A DNA stretch of 64,000 nucleotides from Bradyrhizobium sp. CSS354 (GTDB lineage: Bacteria > Pseudomonadota > Alphaproteobacteria > Rhizobiales > Xanthobacteraceae), in assembly GCF_029051725.1 (NCBI RefSeq), contig NZ_JAACFU010000007.1, positions 124,001-188,000 on the forward strand, given 5' to 3'. This document shows positions 9,171 through 18,248 of the stretch, one piece after another. Position numbers and translations under genes: made by a program. Position 1 is the stretch's first letter. Each line of letters opens with the position of its first letter. The notes beneath the pieces are model-generated. The model worked only from the letters and a program-made list of their open reading frames with translations. It searched no databases and was not told the origin of the DNA.

Positions 9171-9917
9171 ATGGACGAAATGATAAGAAGCGTGGCGCGG
9201 CTCGCGGCGCTGGGTGCGGCGCTGGTGGGGGCTATTGCCTCGGCGCGGGCCGCCGACTTGCCGATCTACAAAAAGGCGCCGCCGTCGGTAGAAGCCTTCA
9301 ATCCCTGGATGGTGCGTTTGCGGGTGCTAGGCGTGTTGCCGGATGCGGGCGGCTCCACCGTCAATGTCGCCGGCGTTCCATCGCTGTCTTCGCCGAATTC
9401 GGGCCTCTCGATCAGTGATCAGGTCGTGCCTGAGCTCGACATCAGCTATTTCTTCACCAGGAATATCGCGGCCGAGCTGATCCTCGGCGTGACCCGGCAT
9501 TCGATCAGCGGCACCGGCTCGCTTGCAAATCTGCCGATCGGCAAGACCACGCTGCTGCCGCCGACGCTGACCCTGCAATATCACTTCGACAATTTCGGCG
9601 CGTTCAAGCCGTACATCGGCGCCGGCGTGAACTACACCGTGTTCTTCAACAACTCGGCCGCCAATACGCCGGCCGCGATCGTCGGCCCGCCCGCGATCGT
9701 CGCCACCACCACGAGCCTGCATGTCAGCAACGCCTTCGGTGGCGCGGTGCAGTTCGGCTTCGACTACATGCTCGATCGGCACTGGGGCCTCAACGTGGAC
9801 GTCAAGAAGCTCTGGTTGCGGCCGGACTATTCGGCGACGGTCAGTGGTCTGCCGGTCACCGGCACCGCGCATATCGACCCGTGGCTGGTCGGCGGTGGTG
9901 TGACGTATAAGTTCTGA
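9171..9917 (+). CDS. OmpW family outer membrane protein
   Basis: This is a protein of 248 residues with a cleavable signal peptide (LAALGAALVGAIASARAADL). The beta-rich mature chain ends in Phe (GGGVTYKF), the outer-membrane insertion signal. Motifs of the OmpW family are seen: WMVRLRVLGVLP at the first strand, NIAAELILGVTRHSI, LPPTLTLQYHF, FKPYIGAGVNYTVFF, and FGFDYMLDRHWGLNVDVKKLWL. OmpW forms an 8-stranded barrel for small hydrophobic compounds. The start is taken at ATG 9171 after AAGGGGAATGCA. An upstream start at 9129 is possible but would put charged residues before the signal. Confidence 0.88.
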   Translation: MDEMIRSVARLAALGAALVGAIASARAADLPIYKKAPPSVEAFNPWMVRLRVLGVLPDAGGSTVNVAGVPSLSSPNSGLSISDQVVPELDISYFFTRNIAAELILGVTRHSISGTGSLANLPIGKTTLLPPTLTLQYHFDNFGAFKPYIGAGVNYTVFFNNSAANTPAAIVGPPAIVATTTSLHVSNAFGGAVQFGFDYMLDRHWGLNVDVKKLWLRPDYSATVSGLPVTGTAHIDPWLVGGGVTYKF

Positions 9918-9940
9918 AGTTTGCGGAAGCCACAAACAAA

Positions 9941-9967
9941 AACGCGGCGGGTTGGCCCCGCCGCGTT
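9941..9967. terminator. Bidirectional terminator between ompW-like gene and trcR
   Basis: This is a perfect 10-bp GC-rich stem (AACGCGGCGG / CCGCCGCGTT) with a 7-nt loop between convergent genes. On the minus strand the stem is followed by TTTGTTTGTG, giving a proper T-tract for the trcR-like gene. On the plus strand the tail is weaker. Confidence 0.8.
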
Positions 9968-10003
9968 CGCATTCCCATTCGATGACCAGCAGGGAGCGAA
10001 GGA

Positions 10004-10699
10004 TTACTCCTCCTCCTGGTCCTGCTTCTTGCCGCCGAGCGTCTTCAGCTTGGCGAACACGGCATCGACGTTGAGATCGTCGCTGGACCTCTCCGCGGGT
10101 TCGTACTCGTCCTTCTTGGTGGTTTCGGAGGCCGGCAGCAGGGTGGCGCCGCCATAGGCTGCGTCGATCGGCTTTTCCTTGGCCGCGCGCGCGACCTCGA
10201 AATCGAGCTCGATCTGCGAGCAGAGGCCGAGGGTGACGGGATCAATCGGCGTCAGCTGGGAGGTGTTCCAGTGGGTGCGATCGCGGACACTGGCGATCGT
10301 GCTCTTGGTCGTGCCGACCAGGCGCATGATCTGGGCATCCTTGAGCTCGGCATGGTTGCGCAGCAGCCAGAGGATGGCGCTCGGGCGCTCGTGGCGGCGC
10401 GAGACCGGGGTGTAGCGCGGGCCCTTGCGCTTGGGCTGCGGCGGCAGCACCACCTTGCTCTCCTGGAGGCGGAGCCGGTAGTCCGGGTTGTTCTCGCCCT
10501 TCTCGATCTCCTCGCGGGTCAGCTGGCCATTCGAGAGGGGATCCATGCCCTTGATGCCCTGGGCGGCGTCGCCATCGGCGATCGCGCGCACCTCGAGGGG
10601 GTGCATTTTGGTGAAATCGGCGACCTGATCGAAGGTCAGCGCGGTGTTGTCGAGCAGCCAGACGGCGGTCGCCTTGGGCATCAGAGGTGCGTTGCTCAT
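10004..10699 (-). CDS. trcR: TrcR-type (DUF1013) cell-cycle transcriptional regulator
   Basis: This protein has 231 residues and belongs to the alphaproteobacterial family formerly DUF1013. The start is ATG 10699, with GGAG 6 nt upstream. The N-terminal half contains the family hallmark PLMPKATAVWLLDNTALTF and ADFTKMHPLEVRAIADG, a helix-turn-helix-like segment. A second predicted DNA-binding region, ILWLLRNHAELKDAQIMRLVGTT, lies near residue 115. The C terminus is acidic and ends in DQEEE. The family name links it to cell-cycle transcription, while the detailed role rests on homology only. It is divergent from ispH across a 253-bp gap that carries an inverted repeat around TATATA near 10,771-10,787. 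Confidence 0.8.
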   Translation of the reverse strand: MSNAPLMPKATAVWLLDNTALTFDQVADFTKMHPLEVRAIADGDAAQGIKGMDPLSNGQLTREEIEKGENNPDYRLRLQESKVVLPPQPKRKGPRYTPVSRRHERPSAILWLLRNHAELKDAQIMRLVGTTKSTIASVRDRTHWNTSQLTPIDPVTLGLCSQIELDFEVARAAKEKPIDAAYGGATLLPASETTKKDEYEPAERSSDDLNVDAVFAKLKTLGGKKQDQEEE

Positions 10700-10952
10700 G
10701 GCAAATCTCCTTTGTGCTTCGCCCACCCCTTTGGAGGCGAAACCGGTGGTCATCAGCGATGACTGGGAATTCGGGCTATATAAGCCCGGAGGGGGTAGCC
10801 ACGCAATGGTTCTGCTATAGATAGTGCCTTGACAGCGCCCGAAAGGGGGCCCAATTCCCTCTGAAGTCCCTGTAAGACCGTACCCAAGCCCTATTCATCC
10901 ATCGACCGCTGCCCGCCCATTTGGCGAGGTGATTCGGTCCCGAGATCGCTCA

Positions 10953-11921
10953 ATGTCAGCCAAACCAGACCTCAAGATCGTGCTTTGTTCTCCCCGTGGC
11001 TTCTGCGCCGGGGTGGTCCGGGCGATCGATACCGTGGAACGGGCACTCGATAAATACGGCGCCCCCGTCTATGTTCGCCATGAGATTGTGCACAATAAAT
11101 ACGTCGTCGATGGGTTGAAAAAGAAAGGCGCGATCTTCGTCGAGGAACTCGCCGAGATCCCGGAAAACACCACCGCGCCGGTGGTGTTCTCGGCCCATGG
11201 CGTGCCGAAATCGGTTCCGGCCGACGCCACGTCCCGCAATTTGTTCTCGCTGGATGCGACCTGCCCCCTGGTCACCAAGGTGCACCGCGAGGCCGCAATC
11301 CATTTCAAGCGCGGCCGTGAGATCTTCCTGATCGGCCATTCCCATCATCCGGAGGTGGTGGGCACGCTCGGGCAGCTCCCGACCGGCGCCGTGACCCTGA
11401 TCGAGACCGCGGAGGACGCGAAGACCATCGCCCCGAAGGATCCGAACAACCTCGCCTTCGTGACCCAGACCACGCTGTCGATCGACGACACCGCGGAGAT
11501 CGTGGCGCTCCTGAAGGAGCGCTTCCCGAACATCAACGGGCCGCACAAGGAAGACATCTGCTACGCCACCACCAACCGCCAACTCGCGGTGAAGAAGGTG
11601 GCGCCGGTGGTCGACGCCCTGATCGTAGTCGGTGCGCCTAACTCGTCGAACTCGCAGCGCCTGCGCGAAGTCGCCGAGCGCGAGGGTTGCCCGATCGCCG
11701 TGCTGGCGCAGCGCGCCACCGAAATCGACTGGAAGCGGTTCGAGAACATCACCAGCCTCGGCATCACCGCTGGCGCCTCGGCACCGGAAGTCATCGTCGA
11801 GGAGATCATGGACGCGTTCGCCGAGCGCTTCACGCTGCATGTGGAGACGGTCTCGGCCGCGGAAGAGAACGAGTTCTTCCCGCTGCCGCGTCAGGTGCGC
11901 CCCGAAGCCGCCGCCGAGTAG
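10953..11921 (+). CDS. ispH: 4-hydroxy-3-methylbut-2-enyl diphosphate reductase
   Basis: This is the last enzyme of the MEP isoprenoid pathway, a [4Fe-4S] enzyme that reduces HMBPP to IPP and DMAPP. It has 322 residues from ATG 10953. The three conserved cluster cysteines are visible: SPRGFCAGVVRAID (C18), DATCPLVTKVH (about C103) and DICYATTNRQ (about C203). Also present are the HxH-type EIFLIGHSHHPEV motif and GAPNSSNSQRL, which binds the diphosphate. An in-frame start at 10929 is possible but adds an atypical Arg-rich leader. It is followed after 6 nt by thrB and then rnhA, forming a three-gene operon. Confidence 0.96.
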   Translation: MSAKPDLKIVLCSPRGFCAGVVRAIDTVERALDKYGAPVYVRHEIVHNKYVVDGLKKKGAIFVEELAEIPENTTAPVVFSAHGVPKSVPADATSRNLFSLDATCPLVTKVHREAAIHFKRGREIFLIGHSHHPEVVGTLGQLPTGAVTLIETAEDAKTIAPKDPNNLAFVTQTTLSIDDTAEIVALLKERFPNINGPHKEDICYATTNRQLAVKKVAPVVDALIVVGAPNSSNSQRLREVAEREGCPIAVLAQRATEIDWKRFENITSLGITAGASAPEVIVEEIMDAFAERFTLHVETVSAAEENEFFPLPRQVRPEAAAE

Positions 11922-11927
11922 ACCTTC

Positions 11928-12911
11928 ATGGCGGTCTACACCGACGTTGCCGCCGACGAGCTTGCGGACTTCCTCAACCAATACGATCTCGGCGAGTTGC
12001 TCTCCTACAAGGGCATCGCCGAGGGCGTCGAAAATTCCAACTTCCTGCTGCATACGACCAAGGGATCGTTCATCCTCACGCTCTATGAGAAGCGCGTGGC
12101 GAAGAACGATCTGCCGTTCTTCCTCGCGCTGATGACGCATCTGGCCGAGCACGGCGTCAACTGTCCGCTGCCGGTGAAGGGGATGGACGGCGAGGCGTTG
12201 CGCGAGCTGTCGGGCCGGCCGGCCGCGATCATCACCTTTCTCGAAGGCGTCTGGCCGCGCAAGCCGAACGCGGCCCATTGCGCCGGCGTCGGCGAGGGGC
12301 TCGCCATGATGCATCTGGCCGGCGCGAATTTCGCGATCAGGCGTGCGAACGCGCTGTCGGTCCCGGGCTGGCGGCCGCTGTTCGATGCGGCGTCACACCG
12401 GGCCGACGAGATGCAGCCCGGCCTGCGCGCGTTCCTGAGCCACGAGCTCGACTACCTCGAGAGCGGGGTCTGGCCGACACAGCTGCCCGAAGGCGTGATC
12501 CACGCGGACCTCTTCAACGACAATGTCTTCTTTCTCGGCGACAAGCTCTCGGGGATCATCGACTTCACTTTCGCCTGCAATGACTGGCTTGCCTATGATG
12601 TCGCGATCTGCCTCAACGCCTGGTGCTTCGAGCCGGATCATTCCTTCAACGTCACCAAGGCGCGGGCCTTCCTCAATGCCTATGGCCGCGTGCGAAAGCT
12701 GTCCGAGGGGGAAGAGGCAGCGCTGCCGCTGCTCGCGCGCGGCGCCGCGATGCGCTTCCTGCTGACGCGCCTAGTCGACTGGCTCAATGTTCCGCCCGGC
12801 GCGCTGGTTCGACCGAAGGATCCGCTGGAATATGTCCGCAAGCTGCGCTTCCACCAGAGCGTTTCCAGCGTGCGCGACTACGGACTGTCGCCGTCGGGGC
12901 TGGTGGCGTGA
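11928..12911 (+). CDS. thrB: Homoserine kinase type II
   Basis: This protein has 327 residues and belongs to the APH/choline-kinase fold homoserine kinases (not the GHMP type). It phosphorylates L-homoserine with ATP for threonine synthesis. Motifs are YKGIAEGVENSNFLL near residue 30, VIHADLFNDNVFF (catalytic loop) near 190, and GIIDFTFACNDWLAYDVAI near 208 with the metal-binding Asp. The start is ATG 11928, 6 nt after the ispH stop. The stop overlaps the GTG start of rnhA by 4 nt, so the three are co-transcribed. Confidence 0.95.
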   Translation: MAVYTDVAADELADFLNQYDLGELLSYKGIAEGVENSNFLLHTTKGSFILTLYEKRVAKNDLPFFLALMTHLAEHGVNCPLPVKGMDGEALRELSGRPAAIITFLEGVWPRKPNAAHCAGVGEGLAMMHLAGANFAIRRANALSVPGWRPLFDAASHRADEMQPGLRAFLSHELDYLESGVWPTQLPEGVIHADLFNDNVFFLGDKLSGIIDFTFACNDWLAYDVAICLNAWCFEPDHSFNVTKARAFLNAYGRVRKLSEGEEAALPLLARGAAMRFLLTRLVDWLNVPPGALVRPKDPLEYVRKLRFHQSVSSVRDYGLSPSGLVA

Positions 12912-13372
12912 GCGAGCTCCCGATTGTCACGATCTACACCGACGGCGCCTGCTCGGGAAATCCGGGGCCCGGCGGCTGGGGCGCGATCCTGAAGTTCGGC
13001 GACAAGGAAAAAGAGCTGAACGGTGGTGAGCGCCATACCACCAATAACCAGATGGAATTGATGGCGGCGATCTCCGCGTTGGAAGCGCTGAAGAAGCCGT
13101 GCACTGTCGATCTCTACACAGACAGCCAATATGTCCGTCAGGGCATCACCGGCTGGATCCACGGCTGGAAGCGCAACGGCTGGCGCACCGCCGACAAGAA
13201 GCCGGTGAAGAATGTCGAGCTATGGCAGCGCCTCGATGCCGCGCTGAAGGCTCACGACGTGCGCTGGCACTGGGTCAAGGGCCACGCAGGGCATCCCGAG
13301 AACGAACGCGCCGATCAGCTCGCGCGCGACGGGATCGTGAAGGCACGGTTGCAAGCACGCGTGGCGGAGTAG
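12908..13372 (+). CDS. rnhA: Ribonuclease HI
   Basis: This protein has 154 residues, the standard RNase HI length. It cleaves the RNA of RNA-DNA hybrids (R-loops, primers). The start is GTG 12908 within GTGA, overlapping the thrB stop by 4 nt, which shows translational coupling. The DEDD metal-site acids are visible: IYTDGACSGNPGPGG (D12), NNQMELMAA (Glu), LYTDSQYV (Asp) and ENERADQLA (Asp), plus the basic protrusion WIHGWKRNGWRTADKKPVKN and WHWVKGHAGH. Confidence 0.96.
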   Translation: MSELPIVTIYTDGACSGNPGPGGWGAILKFGDKEKELNGGERHTTNNQMELMAAISALEALKKPCTVDLYTDSQYVRQGITGWIHGWKRNGWRTADKKPVKNVELWQRLDAALKAHDVRWHWVKGHAGHPENERADQLARDGIVKARLQARVAE

Positions 13373-13470
13373 GCGCGCGGTCGGCGCTCCACTCTCAAGT
13401 GTCATCGCCCGCGAAGGCGGGCGATCCAGTACGCCGCGGCGGCTGTAATGAATCTCGACGTCTCTGGAAT

Positions 13471-13504
13471 ACTGTCATGCCCCGCTTTCGCGGGGCATGA
13501 CAGT
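13471..13504. terminator. Hairpin between convergent rnhA and peroxiredoxin genes
   Basis: This is a near-perfect 15-bp stem built on CTGTCATGCCCCGC with a TTTC loop, between two convergent genes. It is likely a shared terminator or a dispersed palindrome. A sister element with CATTCCCCGC lies at 8631-8654. A second, partial palindrome starts near 13,399 (GTCATCGCCCGCGAAGGCGGGCGAT). Confidence 0.7.
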
Positions 13505-13535
13505 GTCACTGGTGGCTGAGAGCGGCGTCTAAAAC

Positions 13536-14021
13536 CTACAGCTGCCCGAGCAGCGTATCGCCGCCGGACACTTCGACCTTGCCGGGCATCGCCTCGAGGT
13601 TCAGCTTCTTGACCACGCCGTCCTCGACCAGCATCGAATAGCGCTTGGAGCGGATGCCGAGACCGTTGCCGGAAGCATCGAGCTCCATGCCGATCGCCTT
13701 GGCGAAGTCGGCATTGCCGTCGGCCAGGAAAATGGCCTCGTCGCGTTGGTCGGTGTCGCGCTTCCACGCGTTCATGACGAAGGCGTCGTTGACGGAGACG
13801 ATGGCGATGGTGTCGACGCCCTTGTCCTTCATGGCGTAGGCGTTGAGGAAGATGCTCGGCAGATGCATCTTGTGGCAGGTGCCGGTATAGGCGCCGGGCA
13901 CCGCGAACAGCGCCACTTTCTTGCCCTTGAATATCTCATCGGTGGTCTTCACCTGCGGACCTTCCGCCGTCATCACGCGGAATTTCGCCTCGGGCAGCTT
14001 GTCGCCAGTCTGTATCGCCAT
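13536..14021 (-). CDS. Peroxiredoxin, Prx5-like, single cysteine
   Basis: This protein has 161 residues from ATG 14021, with GGGAGA 8 nt upstream. It reduces hydrogen peroxide and organic peroxides. The active-site motif is FAVPGAYTGTCHKMHLPSI with peroxidatic C49. Most family members read PGAFTPTC, so the Pro to Gly change just before the Cys is worth noting. No other cysteine exists in the chain, so it must work as a one-Cys enzyme and be re-reduced by glutathione/glutaredoxin or another thiol. The conserved Arg (GIRSKRYS) is present. It is monocistronic, downstream of DUF924. Confidence 0.9.
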   Translation of the reverse strand: MAIQTGDKLPEAKFRVMTAEGPQVKTTDEIFKGKKVALFAVPGAYTGTCHKMHLPSIFLNAYAMKDKGVDTIAIVSVNDAFVMNAWKRDTDQRDEAIFLADGNADFAKAIGMELDASGNGLGIRSKRYSMLVEDGVVKKLNLEAMPGKVEVSGGDTLLGQL

Positions 14022-14140
14022 CGTTAGTCTCCCTGAAAATCGGTCCCGCTTTTTAGACCGTGCGGCGGGCCTGCACAATATTGCCGACACGGATAGTGAT
14101 ACGGGAAGCGGTGAGGGCGGGACCCTTCACCGTTATGTCA

Positions 14141-14695
14141 TTAGCCGGCGAACCCGCCGCCGTCGAGGAAGGCCTGCTCGTCCGGGGTGGTGTCACGGCC
14201 GAGCAGACGGTTGCGGTGAGGAAAGCGGCCAAACCGCCGGATGATATCGGCGTGCTCACGCGCGTATTTCAGGTTTTCGGCATTGTCGGTGTTTTGAAAC
14301 AGGGCGACGCAGTGCAATTGGTCGGGCAGGTGCTCGGAATGCATGAAGGGCAAATAGAGGAATTCGAGCAGGACCGGATCGATCCTTTGATCTGCACCCC
14401 GCGCAATGGCGCGGCGGGCAACGTCGCGCGCCAGCGCGTCGCTGGCAAAGGCCTGCAATGTGCCGCGAAACATGTTGCGCGGAAACTGGTCGAGCACGAT
14501 GACGAGCGCAAGTGCGCCCTCGTCGGTCGCCTCCCATGACGAGAGCTCGCCGGCGACCGCCTTCTGCCACAGCGCGAGAAAGCGGCGCCTGACCTCCGCG
14601 TCGAATGCGTCGTCGCGCTCGTACCAGGCATCGCGGCCGGCCTCGTGCCAGAAGGCGAGGATGCCGGCCGGGCTGATGTTGCCGAAATCAGTCAT
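14141..14695 (-). CDS. DUF924 family protein
   Basis: This protein has 184 residues, the normal length for the family, and is probably all-helical and cytoplasmic. Family motifs include LAFWHEAGRDAWYERDDAFD near residue 13, LVIVLDQFPRNMFRGT near 65, FLYLPFMHSEHL near 112 and FGRFPHRNRLLGRDTTPDE near 155. The biochemical function of DUF924 is not known. The start ATG 14695 lies 15 nt after the fadD stop on the same strand, so it is probably the second gene of that operon. Confidence 0.85.
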   Translation of the reverse strand: MTDFGNISPAGILAFWHEAGRDAWYERDDAFDAEVRRRFLALWQKAVAGELSSWEATDEGALALVIVLDQFPRNMFRGTLQAFASDALARDVARRAIARGADQRIDPVLLEFLYLPFMHSEHLPDQLHCVALFQNTDNAENLKYAREHADIIRRFGRFPHRNRLLGRDTTPDEQAFLDGGGFAG

Positions 14696-14710
14696 GAACG
14701 AAAGAGGCGC

Positions 14711-16396
14711 TTAGGCCGCCTCCGCCTTCTTCTCGTCGCGCAGCTGCCGGCGCAGGATCTTGCCGACATTGGTCTTCGGCAGGTCGGTGCGGAATTCGAT
14801 GTGCTTGGGCACCTTGTAGCCCGTCAGCTGCTCCTGGCAGAACTTGACCAGGGCCTCCGCCGTGAGGTTCGGGTCTTTCTTGACCACGAACGCCTTCACC
14901 GCCTCTCCCGACTTGGAATCGGGAATGCCGATGACCGCGCATTCGAGCACCCCCGGGTTGCTCGCGATCACTTCCTCGATCTCGTTCGGATAGACGTTGA
15001 AGCCGGAGACCAGGATCATGTCCTTCTTGCGGTCGACGATCTTGGTGTATCCCCTCTCGTCCATGATGCCGATGTCCCCGGTGCGAAAATAACCGTCCGC
15101 GGTCATCACCTTGGCGGTCTCCTCCGGCCTGTTCCAGTAGCCCGACATCACCTGCGGGCCCTTGGCGCAGATCTCGCCGGGCTGGCCGAGCGGCATCTCG
15201 TTGCCGTCGTCGTCGCGGATCGAGATCCAGGTCGAGGGCACGGGGATGCCGATGGTGCCGTTGAACTCGGGATCGGTCGTGGTGTTGCAGGTCAGCGTCG
15301 GAGATGTCTCCGACAGGCCGTAGCCTTCGGCGATGGAGCAGCCCGTGATCGCCTTCCACTGCTCGGCGACCGGGCGCTGCACCGCCATGCCGCCACCGTT
15401 CGAGATCTTCAGCTTGGAGAAGTCGAGCTTCTTGAAGTCGGGATGGTGCATCAGGCCGTTGTAGAGCGTGTTCACGGCCGGGAAGTTGTTGACCTGATAC
15501 TTCGCCAATTCCTTGATGAAGCCCGGGATGTCGCGCGGATTGGGGATCAGGAGATTGCAGCCGCCGGCGCGCACGGCGAGCAGGTAGCAGGCCGTCAGGG
15601 CGAAGATGTGATAGAGCGGCAGCGCGCAGACGACCATGAGTTGATCGACACGCGGCGGCGCGGCCATCGCGGGCTGCAGCCAGGCATCGTTCTGCAGGAC
15701 GTTGGCGACGATATTGCGGTGGAGCAGGGTGGCGCCCTTGGACACGCCGGTGGTACCGCCGGTATATTGCAGGAAGGCGACGTCGCCCGGCGACAGCTTC
15801 GGCTTGTTGAAGGCCAGAGAGCGGCCGGCGGAGATCGCGTCGTTGAAGGACACCGCGCCTGGTAGCGACCAGGCCGGCACCATCTTCTTGACGCGGCGGA
15901 CGACCAGATTGACGATCACGCCCTTGAAGCCGAGCAGGTCGCCCATGCTGCCGACGATGACGTGCTTGACTTGCGTCTTCGCGATCACCTGCTCGACGGT
16001 GTGGGCGAAATTCTCCAGCACGATGATGGCTTCGGCGCCGGAATCCTTGAGCTGGTGCTCGAGCTCGCGCGGCGTGTAGAGCGGATTGACATTGACCACC
16101 GCGAAACCGGCGCGCAGCACGGCTGCGGTCGCAATCGGATATTGCAGCACGTTCGGCATCATGATCGCAACGCGGGCGCCGCGTTGCAGGCCTCGCCCTT
16201 GCAGGTAGGACGCCATCGCCAGCGACATCTGGTCGAGGTCGCGATAGCTGATCGACTTGTCCATGCAGATGAACGCCTTGCGGTCGGCGAACTTGGCGAA
16301 GCTCTCCTCCAGGAGGTCGACCAGCGATGAATATTGGGTCGGCTCGATATCGGCGGGGACGCCGGGCGGATATTGCTTAAGCCAGATGCGCTCCAT
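14711..16396 (-). CDS. fadD: Long-chain fatty acid-CoA ligase
   Basis: This protein has 561 residues, FadD length. It activates long-chain fatty acids to acyl-CoA for beta-oxidation or lipid synthesis. The start is ATG 16396, with GGGGAG 7 nt upstream. The adenylate-forming motifs are all present: YTGGTTGVSKGA near residue 209, YGLSETSPT near 340, YFRTGDIGIMDERGY near 440 and DRKKDMILVSGFNVYPNEIE near 455, with PKTNVGKILRRQL at the C terminus carrying the catalytic lysine. The first residues ERIWLKQYPPGVPADI are typical of proteobacterial FadD. It is co-transcribed with the DUF924 gene. Confidence 0.92.
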   Translation of the reverse strand: MERIWLKQYPPGVPADIEPTQYSSLVDLLEESFAKFADRKAFICMDKSISYRDLDQMSLAMASYLQGRGLQRGARVAIMMPNVLQYPIATAAVLRAGFAVVNVNPLYTPRELEHQLKDSGAEAIIVLENFAHTVEQVIAKTQVKHVIVGSMGDLLGFKGVIVNLVVRRVKKMVPAWSLPGAVSFNDAISAGRSLAFNKPKLSPGDVAFLQYTGGTTGVSKGATLLHRNIVANVLQNDAWLQPAMAAPPRVDQLMVVCALPLYHIFALTACYLLAVRAGGCNLLIPNPRDIPGFIKELAKYQVNNFPAVNTLYNGLMHHPDFKKLDFSKLKISNGGGMAVQRPVAEQWKAITGCSIAEGYGLSETSPTLTCNTTTDPEFNGTIGIPVPSTWISIRDDDGNEMPLGQPGEICAKGPQVMSGYWNRPEETAKVMTADGYFRTGDIGIMDERGYTKIVDRKKDMILVSGFNVYPNEIEEVIASNPGVLECAVIGIPDSKSGEAVKAFVVKKDPNLTAEALVKFCQEQLTGYKVPKHIEFRTDLPKTNVGKILRRQLRDEKKAEAA

Positions 16397-16585
16397 GGAA
16401 ACTCCCCTCATTGACCAGAGCCCGTTGTGTCTCGGGCTTGCCTCATTGCCGTCAGTATCGAGCCTGCCGGAACGGGTGGCAAGCGGTCGAGGCTTAAGAC
16501 AAACGTCAGGGAGTGGCTACCGGAATCCTCGCAAACGGCGCTGCCGCAAGTGCGAAGTGCGGCGCGGTCTCGCCTCGCGTCGGCG

Positions 16586-18046
16586 TTAACTGTTGTTGGC
16601 CGGCTTGGCGGGCTTGGTGGCGGCCTTGGGCTTGGCGGGCTTGGCCGCCTGCTCGCCGCCAGCCGCAGGCTTTGCCACTGCGTCGGGCTTGGCTGCGGCG
16701 TGCTTGGTGCCGGCCGGCTTGGCTGCGGACTTGCCGTCGGCCGACTTGGCGGCCGCCACTGGCTTGGCGTCGGGCTTCGCCGCCGCCGTCTTTGCATCCT
16801 TCGGCTTGTCTGCTGGCTTGTCTGCCGCGTCGGGCCTTTTGGCGACGCGCGACTTCTTGCCACGCGGCTTTGGCGTGACCTGCTGGTCGGCATCGGCCGC
16901 GACAGCCGCGATCAGGGCGGTCCCGGTGCGGGTCGGGCCGGTATAGACCAGCACGGGCTCGGCCGCTGCCGGGGCCGAGGCCATCAGCTCGGAGGCCTTC
17001 ATCAGCGGCGGCTGAAGCCCGGCCGTGAAGAAGGTGACCTGGGCTTCGCCCCCCGTGGCGGAGGCCGATCCGGACAGGCCGCCATTGGTCGCGATCAGCG
17101 CGTCGTCATCGTCGCTGGCCGGCCGCTTGCGATGGCTGCCGCACATGTCGTCACGCAGGTTCGGCGGCGAGGCATCGACCGGCACCAGCTTGTCGACGGT
17201 GCCGAGTGAGGGCCGGAGCCAGGTGAGATTGTCTTGCGAGAAGCCGCGTTCCAGCAGCTGCGCCGCCTTCACCGCGCGCGCGGTCCCGGAGTTGGCGCCC
17301 AGCACGACGGCGATCAGCCGGCGGCCGTTGCGGGTGGCCGATGCGACGAGATTGTAGCCGGAGGCGCAGATGAAGCCGGTCTTGAAACCGTCGGCGCCGG
17401 GATAGCGACCGATCAGCTTGTTGAAATTGCCGGTGACGCGCTTGCCGAGGCGGATTGCCGGAATGTGCACGAAATACTCGTACTCGGGCAGATCGCGCAG
17501 GAACGAGCGCGCGAGAATGCCGAGATCCCGCGCGGAGGTGATCTGTCCGTCGGCGGGCAGGCCGTTCGGATTGACGTAGCTCGTCTGCGTCATGCCGAGC
17601 TTCTGCGCGGTGTCGTTCATCAGCGCCGAGAAGCCGTCGATCGAACCGCCGACGCCTTCGGCGAGCACGACGGCCATGTCGTTCGCCGATTTCACCATCA
17701 TCATCTTGAGTGCGTTGTCGACGGTAAGCTGCGTTCCCGGGCGAAACCCCATCTTCGAGGGCGACTGCGAGGCTGCCGTCGGCGACACCGTGAGCAGTGT
17801 GTCGAGTGTGAGCCTGCCGTCCTTGACCGCCTTCAGCGTCACGTACGCGGTCATGATCTTGGTGACGGAAGCCGGATACCAGGGAATGGTCGCGTTTTCC
17901 GCCTGCAGCACCTTGCCGCTATCGGCCTCGATCAGGAGCAGCGCTTCGGCGCTCGCCGCGCGCGGCGCCAGTAATGCGGCACACGCGAGTCCCGCAGCAA
18001 GCAGGTTGAACAGGGATTGACGAAGCAGCGGGCGAAGAGCGTGCAC
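16586..18046 (-). CDS. D-alanyl-D-alanine carboxypeptidase (class C low-mass PBP)
   Basis: This is a periplasmic peptidoglycan hydrolase that trims the terminal D-Ala of pentapeptides. It has 486 residues. A signal peptide (LFNLLAAGLACAALLAPRAASA) is followed by the serine penicillin-binding motifs S60-V-T-K63, S120-A-N122 and K222-T-G224, in the right order and spacing. After about residue 350 the chain is low complexity, rich in Lys, Ala and Pro (KPA repeats). This tail is not catalytic and may bind the wall or the membrane. The start is GTG 18046. The gene stands alone, with its stop 190 bp from the fadD start. Confidence 0.92.
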   Translation of the reverse strand: MHALRPLLRQSLFNLLAAGLACAALLAPRAASAEALLLIEADSGKVLQAENATIPWYPASVTKIMTAYVTLKAVKDGRLTLDTLLTVSPTAASQSPSKMGFRPGTQLTVDNALKMMMVKSANDMAVVLAEGVGGSIDGFSALMNDTAQKLGMTQTSYVNPNGLPADGQITSARDLGILARSFLRDLPEYEYFVHIPAIRLGKRVTGNFNKLIGRYPGADGFKTGFICASGYNLVASATRNGRRLIAVVLGANSGTARAVKAAQLLERGFSQDNLTWLRPSLGTVDKLVPVDASPPNLRDDMCGSHRKRPASDDDDALIATNGGLSGSASATGGEAQVTFFTAGLQPPLMKASELMASAPAAAEPVLVYTGPTRTGTALIAAVAADADQQVTPKPRGKKSRVAKRPDAADKPADKPKDAKTAAAKPDAKPVAAAKSADGKSAAKPAGTKHAAAKPDAVAKPAAGGEQAAKPAKPKAATKPAKPANNS

Positions 18047-18248
18047 TATCCGATTCCGGTCCTTGGAGACCCGCCGGTTCCGGTCGGCTCTCGTGATCTG
18101 ATGTTCGGTTCTGAAATCCAGCGCCGCCGCTTGCGGCGCCGCAAACCTATACCGGCTCGTGCGTCGCGAATAGGGGCATCACCGGGGTATTCCGCAATGA
18201 AATAGGCCGAATTTCGACGATTCTATGAGAACTTGCCAAGGCGGCTTG

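Noticed and set aside
10829..10857. TTGACA upstream of ispH as a -35 box
   Set aside because: The -10 position at 17-bp spacing reads CAATTC, too far from consensus to claim a promoter.
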